DNA from: Streptomyces alboflavus
GTDB taxonomy: Bacteria; Actinomycetota; Actinomycetes; Streptomycetales; Streptomycetaceae
Assembly (NCBI RefSeq): GCF_000716675.1
Contig: NZ_JNXT01000062.1
Span: 1 to 50,070, forward strand
Reading direction: 5' to 3'
DNA length: 50,070 nucleotides
The notes beneath the pieces were generated by a model. The model saw nothing but the letters and a program-made list of their open reading frames with translations, had not been told where the DNA came from and did not search any database. Numbering within the stretch: the first letter of the stretch is position 1; every line of letters begins with the position of its first letter. The translations under genes and the position numbers were made by a program. Below are positions 8,026 to 15,731 of this stretch, piece by piece.

Positions 8026-8802
8026 ATGCCGACGAGCCCGACACCCGCGCTGCCCAACTCCCGCACCGAAACGGACGGTTCGGCCGTCGTCCGGGTGCTC
8101 AGCTACAACATCCGCTCGATGCGCGACGACACCGACGCGCTCGCCCGCGTCATCGCCGCGTGCGCGCCCGACCTCGTCCTGATCCAGGAGGCGCCCCGGT
8201 TCTTCCGGTGGCGCAAGAAGCTGGCCCGGCTCGCCCGCGCCACCGACCTCGTGATGCTCTCCGGCGGCGGCACCGCCGCCGGTCCCGCGCTGCTGTGCTC
8301 CCTGCGCGCCACGGTCGAGCGCACCGAGGACGTGCTGCTCCCGCTCACGCCCGGACTGCACCGACGCGGCTTCGCGACGGCGGTGGTGCGCTTCGGCGGC
8401 GCCCGCCTCGGCGTCCTGAGCTGCCACTTGAGCCTGCAGAACAAGGAGCGGTACGAGCAGGGCGGGATGCTCCTCGACCAGCTCGCCGGGATGGGCGTGG
8501 AGCACGCCGTCGCGGGCGGCGACCTCAACGACCGCCCCGACGGCCGTACGTTCCGCCGACTCGCCACCGGACTTCAGGACTGCTGGGCCACCGAGCCGTG
8601 GGGCGGCGAATACACCTCGACCCCGACCGACCCGCACCAGCGCATCGACGGCATCTTCGCCACGAAGGGTGTCGAAATCCTGGGCTGCGGCGTCCCGTTG
8701 GACCTCCCGGGCGTGACGGACGACGACCTCCGAGCGGCGACGGATCACCTGCCGGTGCTGGCGGCACTACGGGTGCCGCCCACCAGCGCGGTCGGCGCAT
8801 GA
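8026..8802 (+). CDS. Endonuclease/exonuclease/phosphatase family protein
   Basis: A 258-residue protein of the DNase I-like EEP superfamily. Motifs in order are LSYNIRSMRDD (about residues 25-35), LIQEAPRFF (catalytic Glu, about 50), LSCHLSLQ (about 132), GGDLNDRPDG (about 165) and a terminal ATDHLPVLAAL with the Asp-His pair. All catalytic residues of a metal-dependent phosphodiesterase are present. No signal peptide or membrane anchor is seen. I prefer ATG 8026; an in-frame TTG at 8017 also exists. Possible substrates include nucleic acid ends, phosphoinositides or phospholipids, and sequence alone does not decide. It converges on the membrane protein gene across two repeat copies. Confidence 0.8.
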   Translation: MPTSPTPALPNSRTETDGSAVVRVLSYNIRSMRDDTDALARVIAACAPDLVLIQEAPRFFRWRKKLARLARATDLVMLSGGGTAAGPALLCSLRATVERTEDVLLPLTPGLHRRGFATAVVRFGGARLGVLSCHLSLQNKERYEQGGMLLDQLAGMGVEHAVAGGDLNDRPDGRTFRRLATGLQDCWATEPWGGEYTSTPTDPHQRIDGIFATKGVEILGCGVPLDLPGVTDDDLRAATDHLPVLAALRVPPTSAVGA

Positions 8803-8822
8803 AGGGCGAGCGCGCAGGACAT

Positions 8823-8863
8823 TTCAGCCCGTCCGGCGCTTGAGGACGAGGCCGGAGGCCGAT
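8823..8863 (+). repeat. Dispersed repeat, copy 2
   Basis: Core ttcagcccgtccggcgcttg then aggacgag, followed by hairpin GGCC-GGA-GGCC at 8850-8860 and GAT. It differs from copy 1 by one base in the core and has a different stem. Confidence 0.75.
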
Positions 8864-8906
8864 ACGGGGGCACGCTGTCCCACCCGCGGGGGAGTCCGGC
8901 CCGATA

Positions 8907-8946
8907 TCAGCCCGTCCGGCGTTTGAGGACGAGCGCGCAGCGCGAT
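8907..8946 (+). repeat. Dispersed repeat, copy 3
   Basis: Core tcagcccgtccggcgtttg then aggacgag, followed by hairpin GCGC-GCA-GCGC at 8933-8943 and GAT. It lies in the same orientation as copy 2, 84 bp downstream. Confidence 0.75.
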
Positions 8947-8997
8947 CGGCGGCGCCCCCGGCCAAGGGGCACAACCCAGGACCAGGGCAACCGACCG

Positions 8998-9627
8998 CTA
9001 GACCACGGCCCCCCGGCCAGGATCCTCGTCGTCCTCGTCGTCCCCCTTCATCCGGAAGACCAGCGTGGCGAACCCGCCGAGGAACCCGCCGATGCCGAGC
9101 GTCGTCAGCCACCACGTCATCTGCCACCCGAGCAGCACCGCGAGCAACAGCAGCAGCGGGCCGCCGATGACGGCGAGCCAGGCGAACTTGGCGGTGACCT
9201 CCGCGTCCGGCAGCGGCGGCGGCTCGGGCGGCACGAAGTGGCCCTCGTCGTCCGGGTCGAAGTCGTCCTCGGACGCCTCGGCGGCGCTGTAGTCGCGCGG
9301 GCCCGCGCCGCCCACTCCGGGCGCGAAGGACACGGAGCTGCCGAGCGGCTTGCCCACGCCGTCGTCGCCCTTGTCGGCGCCGTCACCCTTGCCGCCGCTC
9401 CCGGCGCCGCCGGTGCCGCCGCCCGCGGGGCCGTTGGTCTCCGGCTCCAGGAGCGCCAGGTCCTCCACGGACTTGAACGGCTTGGCGCCGGGCGGGTCAG
9501 CGGGCTCCTCGCCGTACCCGGCGACGATGGCCTGCCAGGCGGCGTCCTCGTCGATCGGCACCGCCTGCTCCTGCGGCTCGCGGCTGTCGTCCTCGCGGCT
9601 CTCCTCCGCGTCATGCTGCTCAGCCAC
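8998..9627 (-). CDS. Hypothetical membrane protein with two C-terminal transmembrane segments
   Basis: A 209-residue protein. Residues 1-135 are acidic, Gly-rich and presumably disordered (GPAGGGTGGAGSGGKGDGAD and similar). Two closely spaced hydrophobic segments follow, about residues 150-172 (LAVIGGPLLLLLAVLLGW) and 175-195 (WLTTLGIGGFLGGFATLVF), and then a short acidic tail. GTG 9627 overlaps the stop of the upstream hydrolase gene in the sequence GTGGCTGA, an 8-bp overlap that indicates translational coupling. GGAAGGG supplies a Shine-Dalgarno sequence. The function is unknown; partnership with the hydrolase is inferred from the coupling. Confidence 0.8.
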   Translation of the reverse strand: MAEQHDAEESREDDSREPQEQAVPIDEDAAWQAIVAGYGEEPADPPGAKPFKSVEDLALLEPETNGPAGGGTGGAGSGGKGDGADKGDDGVGKPLGSSVSFAPGVGGAGPRDYSAAEASEDDFDPDDEGHFVPPEPPPLPDAEVTAKFAWLAVIGGPLLLLLAVLLGWQMTWWLTTLGIGGFLGGFATLVFRMKGDDEDDEDPGRGAVV

Positions 9628-10399
9628 CGGTGGCCGTCCCTTCCTTGCCTGCGCTGGGGGCGAGCCGGCCGATGAACGTGAAGCTCTCCTCGAAGATCCG
9701 GTCCGCGTCGTGGTCCAACGTCGCGACGTGGTAGCTCTGTTCCAGCAGGATCTCCGTGACGTCCGTGGACGAGATCCGGCTGAGCACGCGGGCGGAGTCG
9801 GCGGGCGGCACGACATGGTCCTGCGGGCTGTGCAGGAGCAGCACCGGCTGGGTGACCTGCGGCAGCTCGGCGTCGACGACTTGGAAGAACCGGCGCAGCG
9901 AGTGCGCGGCGTGCAGCGGCACCCGGTCGTACCCGATCTCCTCCGAGCCCGGCTTGGCGATGTCGCTCGCGATGCCCTTGGTCGTCGGCACCAGGAAGCG
10001 GACCACCGGCAGGGCGTGCGCGGCCAGGCCGTGCACCTTGTTCCCCGGGTTGACCACGACCACGCCGCGCACCGCGTCGCCGTACTTCGCGGCGAGCCGC
10101 AGCGCGAGCGCCCCGCCCATGGACAGGCCGAGGACGAACACCTCCGCGCACCGCTCGGTCAGGGCGCGCAGCTCGCGGTCCACCTCCGCGTACCAGTCCT
10201 GCCAGCCCGTGACCTGGAGGTCCTGCCAGCGGGTGCCGTGGCCGGGCAGCAGCGGCAGCGAGACCGTCAGGCCGCGCTCCGCCAGATGCTCCGCCCAGGG
10301 GCGCAGCGACTGCGGGGATCCGGTGAAGCCGTGACACAGCAGGACGCCGACCTCGCCGCCCTCGTGGCGGTACGGCTCGGCTCCGGGGAGGACCGGCAC
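9620..10399 (-). CDS. Alpha/beta hydrolase (carboxylesterase/monoacylglycerol lipase type)
   Basis: A 259-residue alpha/beta hydrolase with a complete catalytic triad. The nucleophile is Ser93 in GLSMGG, the acid is Asp194 in HSPQDHVVPP and the base is His224 in QSYHVATLDHD. The oxyanion region is LLCHGFTGSPQS (residues 20-31). The pattern matches bacterial carboxylesterases and monoglyceride lipases of the Est30 type. GTG 10399 has AAGGAG at the right distance; the frame extends upstream without family-like sequence. No signal peptide is seen, so it is cytoplasmic. Its stop overlaps the start of the downstream membrane protein gene by 8 bp. It is divergent from a lysophospholipid acyltransferase gene, which makes lipid metabolism plausible. 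Confidence 0.85.
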   Translation of the reverse strand: MPVLPGAEPYRHEGGEVGVLLCHGFTGSPQSLRPWAEHLAERGLTVSLPLLPGHGTRWQDLQVTGWQDWYAEVDRELRALTERCAEVFVLGLSMGGALALRLAAKYGDAVRGVVVVNPGNKVHGLAAHALPVVRFLVPTTKGIASDIAKPGSEEIGYDRVPLHAAHSLRRFFQVVDAELPQVTQPVLLLHSPQDHVVPPADSARVLSRISSTDVTEILLEQSYHVATLDHDADRIFEESFTFIGRLAPSAGKEGTATGG

Positions 10400-10590
10400 C
10401 TTCGGTCTCCTTCTCGAGAGAGCGGGGGGTACTTCACCGTACGCGACCGGACTGACACCGACCAGGTCCTTCGCGCATACCGGACGCGTACGGGGACCGC
10501 CGCCGACCGGGGGCGGTCGGCCCCGCTCCGGAAGGAGCGCGGGCCCCACTCGGGTTATGGTCTGATCCACAGACACAGGAGGCACTCGGT

Positions 10591-11367
10591 TTGATCTACG
10601 GCGCAATGAAGCTTTCCATCGGAGGGCCCCTGAAGCTCGCCTTCAGGCCCTGGGTGGAAGGCCTCGAGAACATTCCCGCCGAGGGCCCCGCCATTCTGGC
10701 AAGCAACCACCTGTCCTTCTCGGACTCCTTCTTCCTGCCCGCGGTCCTCGACCGCAAGGTCACCTTCATCGCCAAGGCCGAGTACTTCACGACGCCCGGC
10801 ATCAAGGGCCGGATGACGGCCGCGTTCTTCAAGGGCGTCGGCCAGCTCCCGGTGGACCGCTCGGGCGCCCGCGGCGCGGGCGAGGCGGCCATCAAGAGCG
10901 GCATCGAGGTCCTTCAGAGCGGCGAGCTGTTCGGCATCTATCCCGAGGGCACCCGCTCGCCCGACGGCCGCCTCTACCGCGGCAAGCCCGGCGGCCTCGC
11001 CCGGGTGGCCCTGGCCACCGGCGCGCCCGTGATCCCCGTCGCGATGATCGACACCGAGAAGATCCAGCCGCCCGGCAAGGTGATGCCGAAGCTCATGCGG
11101 CCCGGCATCCGCATCGGCAAGCCCCTGGACTTCAGCCGCTACCAGGGCATGGAGCACGACCGCTTCGTCCTGCGGGCCGTGACCGACGAGGTCATGTACG
11201 AGATCATGAAGCTCTCCGGCCAGGAGTACGTCGACATCTACGCGACCGCCGCGAAGCGTCAGCTCAGCGAGGCGGCCAAGGCGGCGAAGGAGGCGGCCAA
11301 GAAGGAAGCGGCCGCCAAGGAGGCAGCCGTCAAGGAAGCGGCGGCCAAGGAACGGTCCGGCGCGTAG
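10591..11367 (+). CDS. 1-acyl-sn-glycerol-3-phosphate acyltransferase (PlsC family)
   Basis: A 258-residue acyltransferase of the PlsC/LPLAT type that transfers an acyl chain to lysophosphatidic acid at the inner membrane. The catalytic HX4D motif is His40-Asp45 (NHLSFSD), and the phosphate-binding motif YPEGTRSPDGR is near residue 115. TTG 10591 is chosen because AGGAGG lies 8 nt upstream; the first ATG in frame is 15 nt later. The last 35 residues are an Ala/Lys/Glu-rich helix made of repeated KEAA(A)KEAA units, not needed for catalysis and typical of Streptomyces members. The two-component genes follow 65 bp downstream on the same strand. Confidence 0.88.
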   Translation: MIYGAMKLSIGGPLKLAFRPWVEGLENIPAEGPAILASNHLSFSDSFFLPAVLDRKVTFIAKAEYFTTPGIKGRMTAAFFKGVGQLPVDRSGARGAGEAAIKSGIEVLQSGELFGIYPEGTRSPDGRLYRGKPGGLARVALATGAPVIPVAMIDTEKIQPPGKVMPKLMRPGIRIGKPLDFSRYQGMEHDRFVLRAVTDEVMYEIMKLSGQEYVDIYATAAKRQLSEAAKAAKEAAKKEAAAKEAAVKEAAAKERSGA

Positions 11368-11432
11368 CCGCGTCCGTGTAGAGGGGCGTCCGTGGGAGAG
11401 GGGCGCACGACGGCGTCCTGTGGGGTGGGGTA

Positions 11433-12686
11433 GTGGCCAGGCGCGAGAAGGTCATGCGAATGTCGGTCGAGCAGCCGCTCTGGCGTGCCCTGACCGCGTA
11501 CCGCGTGCTGACCATGCTGTACGCCATCGGCCTCTTCGTGGCCGGGTACTCCGCCTTCGCCCGCCCCTGGCTCGCCATCGGCTACTACGTGGTGCTCGCC
11601 GCCTGGACGCTCGCCACCATCCCCAAGGTCTCCGGCGCCGCGAGCTGCACCAAGCGCTTCCTCGCCGTCGACCTCGGGGTCGCGCTCACCGGCATCCTGC
11701 TCACACCGGTCGCGGTCGAGCACTGGCGGGTCGTCGACGGCGGGCCGACGCTGCCGTCCATATGGACGGCCGGTTCCGTGCTCGCCTTCGCGATCAAGGG
11801 CGGCTGGCGCTGGGCGGCCTTCGCCTCGCTCCTCGTGGGCGTCGCCAACGTCGTGCAGCGCGGCGCGTTCAGCCGCGACACCGTCCACAACGTCCTCCTC
11901 GTCTGCATCGCCTCCATCGCCATCGGCTACGTCGTGGAGGTCGCCCGCGCCTCCGAGCGCACCCTCGCCCGCGCCCTGGAGATCGAGGCCGCGACCCGCG
12001 AGCGCGAACGCCTCGCCCGCGACATCCACGACAGCGTGCTCCAGGTCCTCGCCATGGTGCAGCGCCGCGGCACCGCCATCGGCGGCGAGGCGGCCGAGCT
12101 CGGCCGGATGGCGGGCGAGCAGGAGGTCGCCCTGCGCACCCTGGTCGCCGGCGGCCTGATCCCCACCTCGTACGCCTCGGAGGACGTCTCCCAGGGCGCC
12201 GTCGTCCGGCTCGTCGAGGACCCCGACGACCCCGAAGGCGCCGACGGCGACGCCACCACCGGCGCGAGCAGCTGCGACCTGCGCCTGCTCCTCGCGCCCT
12301 TCGCCGGGTCGAAGGTGACCCTGTCGGAGCCGGGCGCCGCGGTGACGCTCGCGCCGCACGCGGCCAGGGAGCTGACCGCCGCGGTCGGCGCCGCCCTGGA
12401 CAATGTCCGCAAGCACGCCGGGTCGGACGCCCGCGCCTGGATCCTGGTCGAGGACGAGCCCGACGCCGTCGTCGTGACGGTTCGCGACGACGGCCCCGGC
12501 ATCCCGGAGGGGCGGCTCGCCCAGGCCGAGGGGGAGGGGCGGCTCGGGGTGGCGCTGTCCATCCGGGGGCGGCTGCGGGACATCGGGGGCACGGCCGAGC
12601 TGATCTCGGTGCCGGGCCAGGGCACGGAAGTGGAACTGAGCGTCCCGCGCACGCGGGACGGGGGGAAGGCGGAAGCGGAACGATGA
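11433..12686 (+). CDS. macS: Sensor histidine kinase, MacS-like
   Basis: Up to 417 residues. The N-terminal half holds about five hydrophobic segments (residues 25-170) typical of the actinobacterial DUF5931-type sensor. A HisKA_3 dimerisation domain follows, with the phosphorylated His199 in RLARDIHDSVLQVLAMV. The ATPase domain has its N-box ALDNVRKHAG (about 320) and G-boxes DDGPGIPEG and EGRLGVALSIRGR. GTG 11433 is the upstream start; ATG 11460 has a better Shine-Dalgarno (GAGAAGG) and may be the true one. It overlaps the regulator gene by ATGA. Position next to pfkA matches SCO2120/2121 (MacRS), known to control morphogenesis membrane proteins and actinorhodin in S. coelicolor; the symbol is by analogy. 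Confidence 0.85.
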   Translation: MARREKVMRMSVEQPLWRALTAYRVLTMLYAIGLFVAGYSAFARPWLAIGYYVVLAAWTLATIPKVSGAASCTKRFLAVDLGVALTGILLTPVAVEHWRVVDGGPTLPSIWTAGSVLAFAIKGGWRWAAFASLLVGVANVVQRGAFSRDTVHNVLLVCIASIAIGYVVEVARASERTLARALEIEAATRERERLARDIHDSVLQVLAMVQRRGTAIGGEAAELGRMAGEQEVALRTLVAGGLIPTSYASEDVSQGAVVRLVEDPDDPEGADGDATTGASSCDLRLLLAPFAGSKVTLSEPGAAVTLAPHAARELTAAVGAALDNVRKHAGSDARAWILVEDEPDAVVVTVRDDGPGIPEGRLAQAEGEGRLGVALSIRGRLRDIGGTAELISVPGQGTEVELSVPRTRDGGKAEAER

Positions 12687-13420
12687 GCAGTCAGCACGAG
12701 CAGCACCAGGCGTCCGCGGCCGGGCAGGCCGGGGCGGACGCCGCCGCGCCGGTCAAGGTCATGGTCGTCGACGACCACCCGATGTGGCGCGACGCCGTCG
12801 CCCGGGACCTCGCCGAGTCCGGCTTCGACGTGGTGGCGACCGCGGGCGACGGCGAACAGGCCGTGCGCCGCGCCCAGGCCGCCGCGCCCGACGTCCTCGT
12901 CCTCGACCTGAACCTGCCGCTGAAGCCCGGCGTGCAGGTCTGCAAGGAACTCGTCGGCGCCAACCCCGCCCTGCGCGTCCTGGTCCTCTCGGCCAGCGGC
13001 GAGCACGCCGACGTCCTGGAGGCGGTCAAGTCCGGCGCCACCGGCTACCTCCTGAAGTCCGCGTCCACCGCCGAGCTGATCGACGCCGTGGGCCGCACCG
13101 CCGTCGGCGACGCCGTGTTCACGCCCGGCCTCGCGGGCCTGGTCCTCGGCGAGTTCCGACGCCTCGCCTCCGAGCCCGCGCCCGCGACCCCCGACGAGCC
13201 CGGCGCCCCGCGCCTGACCGACCGCGAGACCGAGGTCCTGCGCCTGGTCGCCAAGGGCCTCAGTTACAAGCAGATCGCCGAACGCCTGGTCATCTCGCAC
13301 CGCACGGTGCAGAACCACGTCCAGAACACCCTCGGCAAGCTCCAACTGCACAACCGGGTGGAGCTGGTCCGCTACGCCATCGAACGCGGCCTCGACACCG
13401 ACGACTCCGCGGGGGCGTGA
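12683..13420 (+). CDS. macR: NarL/LuxR-family response regulator, MacR-like
   Basis: A 245-residue regulator. The receiver domain spans about residues 24-140, with the acidic pair Asp30-Asp31 in VMVVDDHPMWRD, phospho-acceptor Asp75 (VLVLDLNLP) and Lys near 127 (YLLKSAS). A LuxR-type helix-turn-helix lies at about 180-240 (LTDRETEVLRLVAKGLSYKQ...SHRTVQNHVQNTLGKL). It begins with a 23-residue flexible extension. ATG 12683 overlaps the kinase stop in ATGA, so the pair is translationally coupled. The identification as MacR rests on the conserved position beside pfkA and the kinase family. Confidence 0.88.
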   Translation: MSSQHEQHQASAAGQAGADAAAPVKVMVVDDHPMWRDAVARDLAESGFDVVATAGDGEQAVRRAQAAAPDVLVLDLNLPLKPGVQVCKELVGANPALRVLVLSASGEHADVLEAVKSGATGYLLKSASTAELIDAVGRTAVGDAVFTPGLAGLVLGEFRRLASEPAPATPDEPGAPRLTDRETEVLRLVAKGLSYKQIAERLVISHRTVQNHVQNTLGKLQLHNRVELVRYAIERGLDTDDSAGA

Positions 13421-13590
13421 CCCCGGGGCCCGACGCCGGGCCATGACCTCCTTCGGGTGAACCGGAGCCCCCCTCTGCACCGCAACTCCCGCACCACGCC
13501 CCGGAATTCACCGTTCGTCCCATGCCGAAGTGACGCGGATCACCATTAGCGTGGCCCGCGTCAGCGCAATCGCGGCGAAGGGACATTTCC

Positions 13591-14619
13591 ATGCGGGTCG
13601 GAGTTCTGACCGGAGGCGGCGACTGCCCCGGACTCAATGCCGTCATCCGGGGCGTCGTCCGCAAGGGCGTGCAGGAGTACGCGTACGACTTCGTGGGCTT
13701 CCGCGACGGCTGGCGCGGACCCCTCGAAGGCGACACCGTCCAGCTCGACATCCCCGCCGTCCGCGGCATCCTGCCGCGCGGCGGCACCATCCTCGGCTCC
13801 TCGCGGACCAACCCCCTCAAGGTCGAGAACGGCATCCGGCGGATCAAGGAGAACCTCGCCAAGCACGAGGTCGAGGCCCTGATCGCCATCGGCGGCGAGG
13901 ACACCCTCGGCGTCGCGGCCCGCCTCGCCGACGAGTACGGCATCAACGTCGTCGGCGTACCGAAGACCATCGACAACGACCTGTCCGCCACGGACTACAC
14001 CTTCGGCTTCGACACGGCCGTCGGCATCGCCACCGAGGCCATCGACCGCCTGCACACCACCGCCGAGTCGCACATGCGCGTCCTCGTCGTCGAGGTCATG
14101 GGCCGCCATGCCGGCTGGATCGCGCTGCACTCCGGGCTCGCCGGCGGCGCCAACGTCATCCTCATCCCCGAGCAGCGCTTCGACCTCGACCAGGTGTGCG
14201 CCTGGGTGACCTCGCGCTTCAAGGCCTCCTACGCGCCGATCGTCGTCGTCGCCGAGGGCGCCATGCCCAAGGACGGCGAGATGGTCCTCAAGGACGGCAC
14301 CCTCGACTCCTTCGGGCACGTACGGCTCTCCGGCGTCGGCGAGTGGCTGTCCAAGGAGATCGAGAAGCGCACCGGCAAGGAGGCCCGCACCACCGTCCTC
14401 GGGCACGTCCAGCGGGGCGGCACGCCGAGCTCCTTCGACCGGTGGCTCGCCACCCGCTTCGGCCTGCACGCGATCGACGCCGTGCGCGAGCGCGACTTCG
14501 GCAAGATGGTCGCCCTGCGCGGCACGGACATCGTCCGCGTCCCTATCGCCGACGCCACCGCCAGGCTCAAGACGGTCGACCCCGCCCTCTACCAGGAGGT
14601 GGGCGTCTTCTTCGGCTGA
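13591..14619 (+). CDS. pfkA: 6-phosphofructokinase
   Basis: A 342-residue PfkA family enzyme that phosphorylates fructose 6-phosphate at C1. The phosphoryl-donor loop GGGDCPGLN is at residues 8-16, the catalytic PKTIDND at 124-130, and the substrate motif MGRHAGWIAL near 170. At the donor-discriminating positions it has GGEDT (Asp104) and Lys125, where classical E. coli-type ATP enzymes have Gly at both. Asp plus Lys is the pyrophosphate-type signature, yet related Streptomyces enzymes have been reported to use ATP, so the donor cannot be settled from sequence. ATG 13591 has a weak Shine-Dalgarno (GAAGGGA). It is one of several paralogues expected in Streptomyces. Confidence 0.92.
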   Translation: MRVGVLTGGGDCPGLNAVIRGVVRKGVQEYAYDFVGFRDGWRGPLEGDTVQLDIPAVRGILPRGGTILGSSRTNPLKVENGIRRIKENLAKHEVEALIAIGGEDTLGVAARLADEYGINVVGVPKTIDNDLSATDYTFGFDTAVGIATEAIDRLHTTAESHMRVLVVEVMGRHAGWIALHSGLAGGANVILIPEQRFDLDQVCAWVTSRFKASYAPIVVVAEGAMPKDGEMVLKDGTLDSFGHVRLSGVGEWLSKEIEKRTGKEARTTVLGHVQRGGTPSSFDRWLATRFGLHAIDAVRERDFGKMVALRGTDIVRVPIADATARLKTVDPALYQEVGVFFG

Positions 14620-14726
14620 CCCGGGCGGGCGGCCCGCGGCAGAACCGCGCCGTCGGGCGGCGGGCGCGGCGGCGGGACCGTATATTCGGCGGCGCGGGGG
14701 CAACGCACGCGAGACCGGGAGCAACC

Positions 14727-15731
14727 GTGGAGATCCTTGCCTTCGGCGTCCAGGCGGACGAGCGCCCCCTCATCGAGAAGGCCTTCGCGCCGCACCACGA
14801 CACCCGGTGCGTGGACGTCTTCCTGAACGAGGACACCGCCCCCATCGCCGCCGGCTACGAGATCATCTCGACCAGCGTCAACGCCAGCCTGAACAACCGC
14901 GTCCTGCAGACCCTCGCCGCCGGCGGCACGCAGATGATCGCCCAGCGCTCCACCGGCTTCAACAACATCGACCTCCAGGTCGCCGAACGCCTCGGCCTGA
15001 CGGTCGCCCGCGTCTCGTACTACTCGCCCTACTCCGTCGCCGAGTTCGCCTGGACCCTCGCGACCGCCGTCAACCGCCGCATCGTCCGCGCCAGCAACCG
15101 CACCCGCGACTTCGACTTCCGCCTCGACGGCCTGATGGGCCGGGACCTGCGCGGCCGCACCGCCGGAGTGCTCGGCACCGGCAAGATCGGCGAGGCCTTC
15201 ACCCGGATCGCGCACGGCTTCGGGATGAACCTCCTCGGCTGGGACGTCGCCGAGAACCCCGCGTGCGCCGCGCTCGGCATGAAGTACGTCGACAAGGAAC
15301 AGCTGTTCGCCGAGTCCGACCTGATCAGCCTGCACGTCCCGCTGCTCCCCGCCACCCACCACCTCATCGACGCGAGCGCCCTGCGCGCGATGAAGGACGA
15401 CGCGATCCTGGTGAACTCCAGCCGCGGCGGCCTGATCGACACCGACGCCCTGGTGAGCGAGTTGCGCGCGGGCCGCTTCACCGGCGTCGGCCTCGACGTG
15501 TACGAGGCCGAGGCCGGGCTCTTCTTTCTCGACAAGTCCCTGGAGGCCGTCGAGGACGACACCCTGGCCCGCCTCGTCACCTTCCCGAACGTCGTGGTGA
15601 CCTCCCACCAGGCGTACTACACCGTCGACGCGGTGAGCCAGATCATCGACACCACCGTCCAGAACGTCCTCGACTATCAGGCGGGCCGCCGCTCCGAGAA
15701 CGTCCTCGTGCCCGCCGCGCCCCGCAGCTGA
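14727..15731 (+). CDS. D-2-hydroxyacid dehydrogenase (D-lactate dehydrogenase-like)
   Basis: A 334-residue NAD-dependent dehydrogenase. The Rossmann motif GVLGTGKIGEAF is near residue 150. Around it are the family landmarks RSTGFNNIDLQ (about 75), HVPLLPATHHLI (about 203), NSSRGGLIDTDAL (about 230) and LDVYEAEAGLFF (about 255). The EAEAGLFFLDKS loop is typical of D-lactate dehydrogenases rather than formate or phosphoglycerate dehydrogenases. GTG 14727 has GGGAG upstream. The last 55 bp overlap, on the opposite strand, the 3' end of the anthranilate synthase gene. Substrate assignment to pyruvate/D-lactate is from family resemblance. Confidence 0.88.
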   Translation: MEILAFGVQADERPLIEKAFAPHHDTRCVDVFLNEDTAPIAAGYEIISTSVNASLNNRVLQTLAAGGTQMIAQRSTGFNNIDLQVAERLGLTVARVSYYSPYSVAEFAWTLATAVNRRIVRASNRTRDFDFRLDGLMGRDLRGRTAGVLGTGKIGEAFTRIAHGFGMNLLGWDVAENPACAALGMKYVDKEQLFAESDLISLHVPLLPATHHLIDASALRAMKDDAILVNSSRGGLIDTDALVSELRAGRFTGVGLDVYEAEAGLFFLDKSLEAVEDDTLARLVTFPNVVVTSHQAYYTVDAVSQIIDTTVQNVLDYQAGRRSENVLVPAAPRS

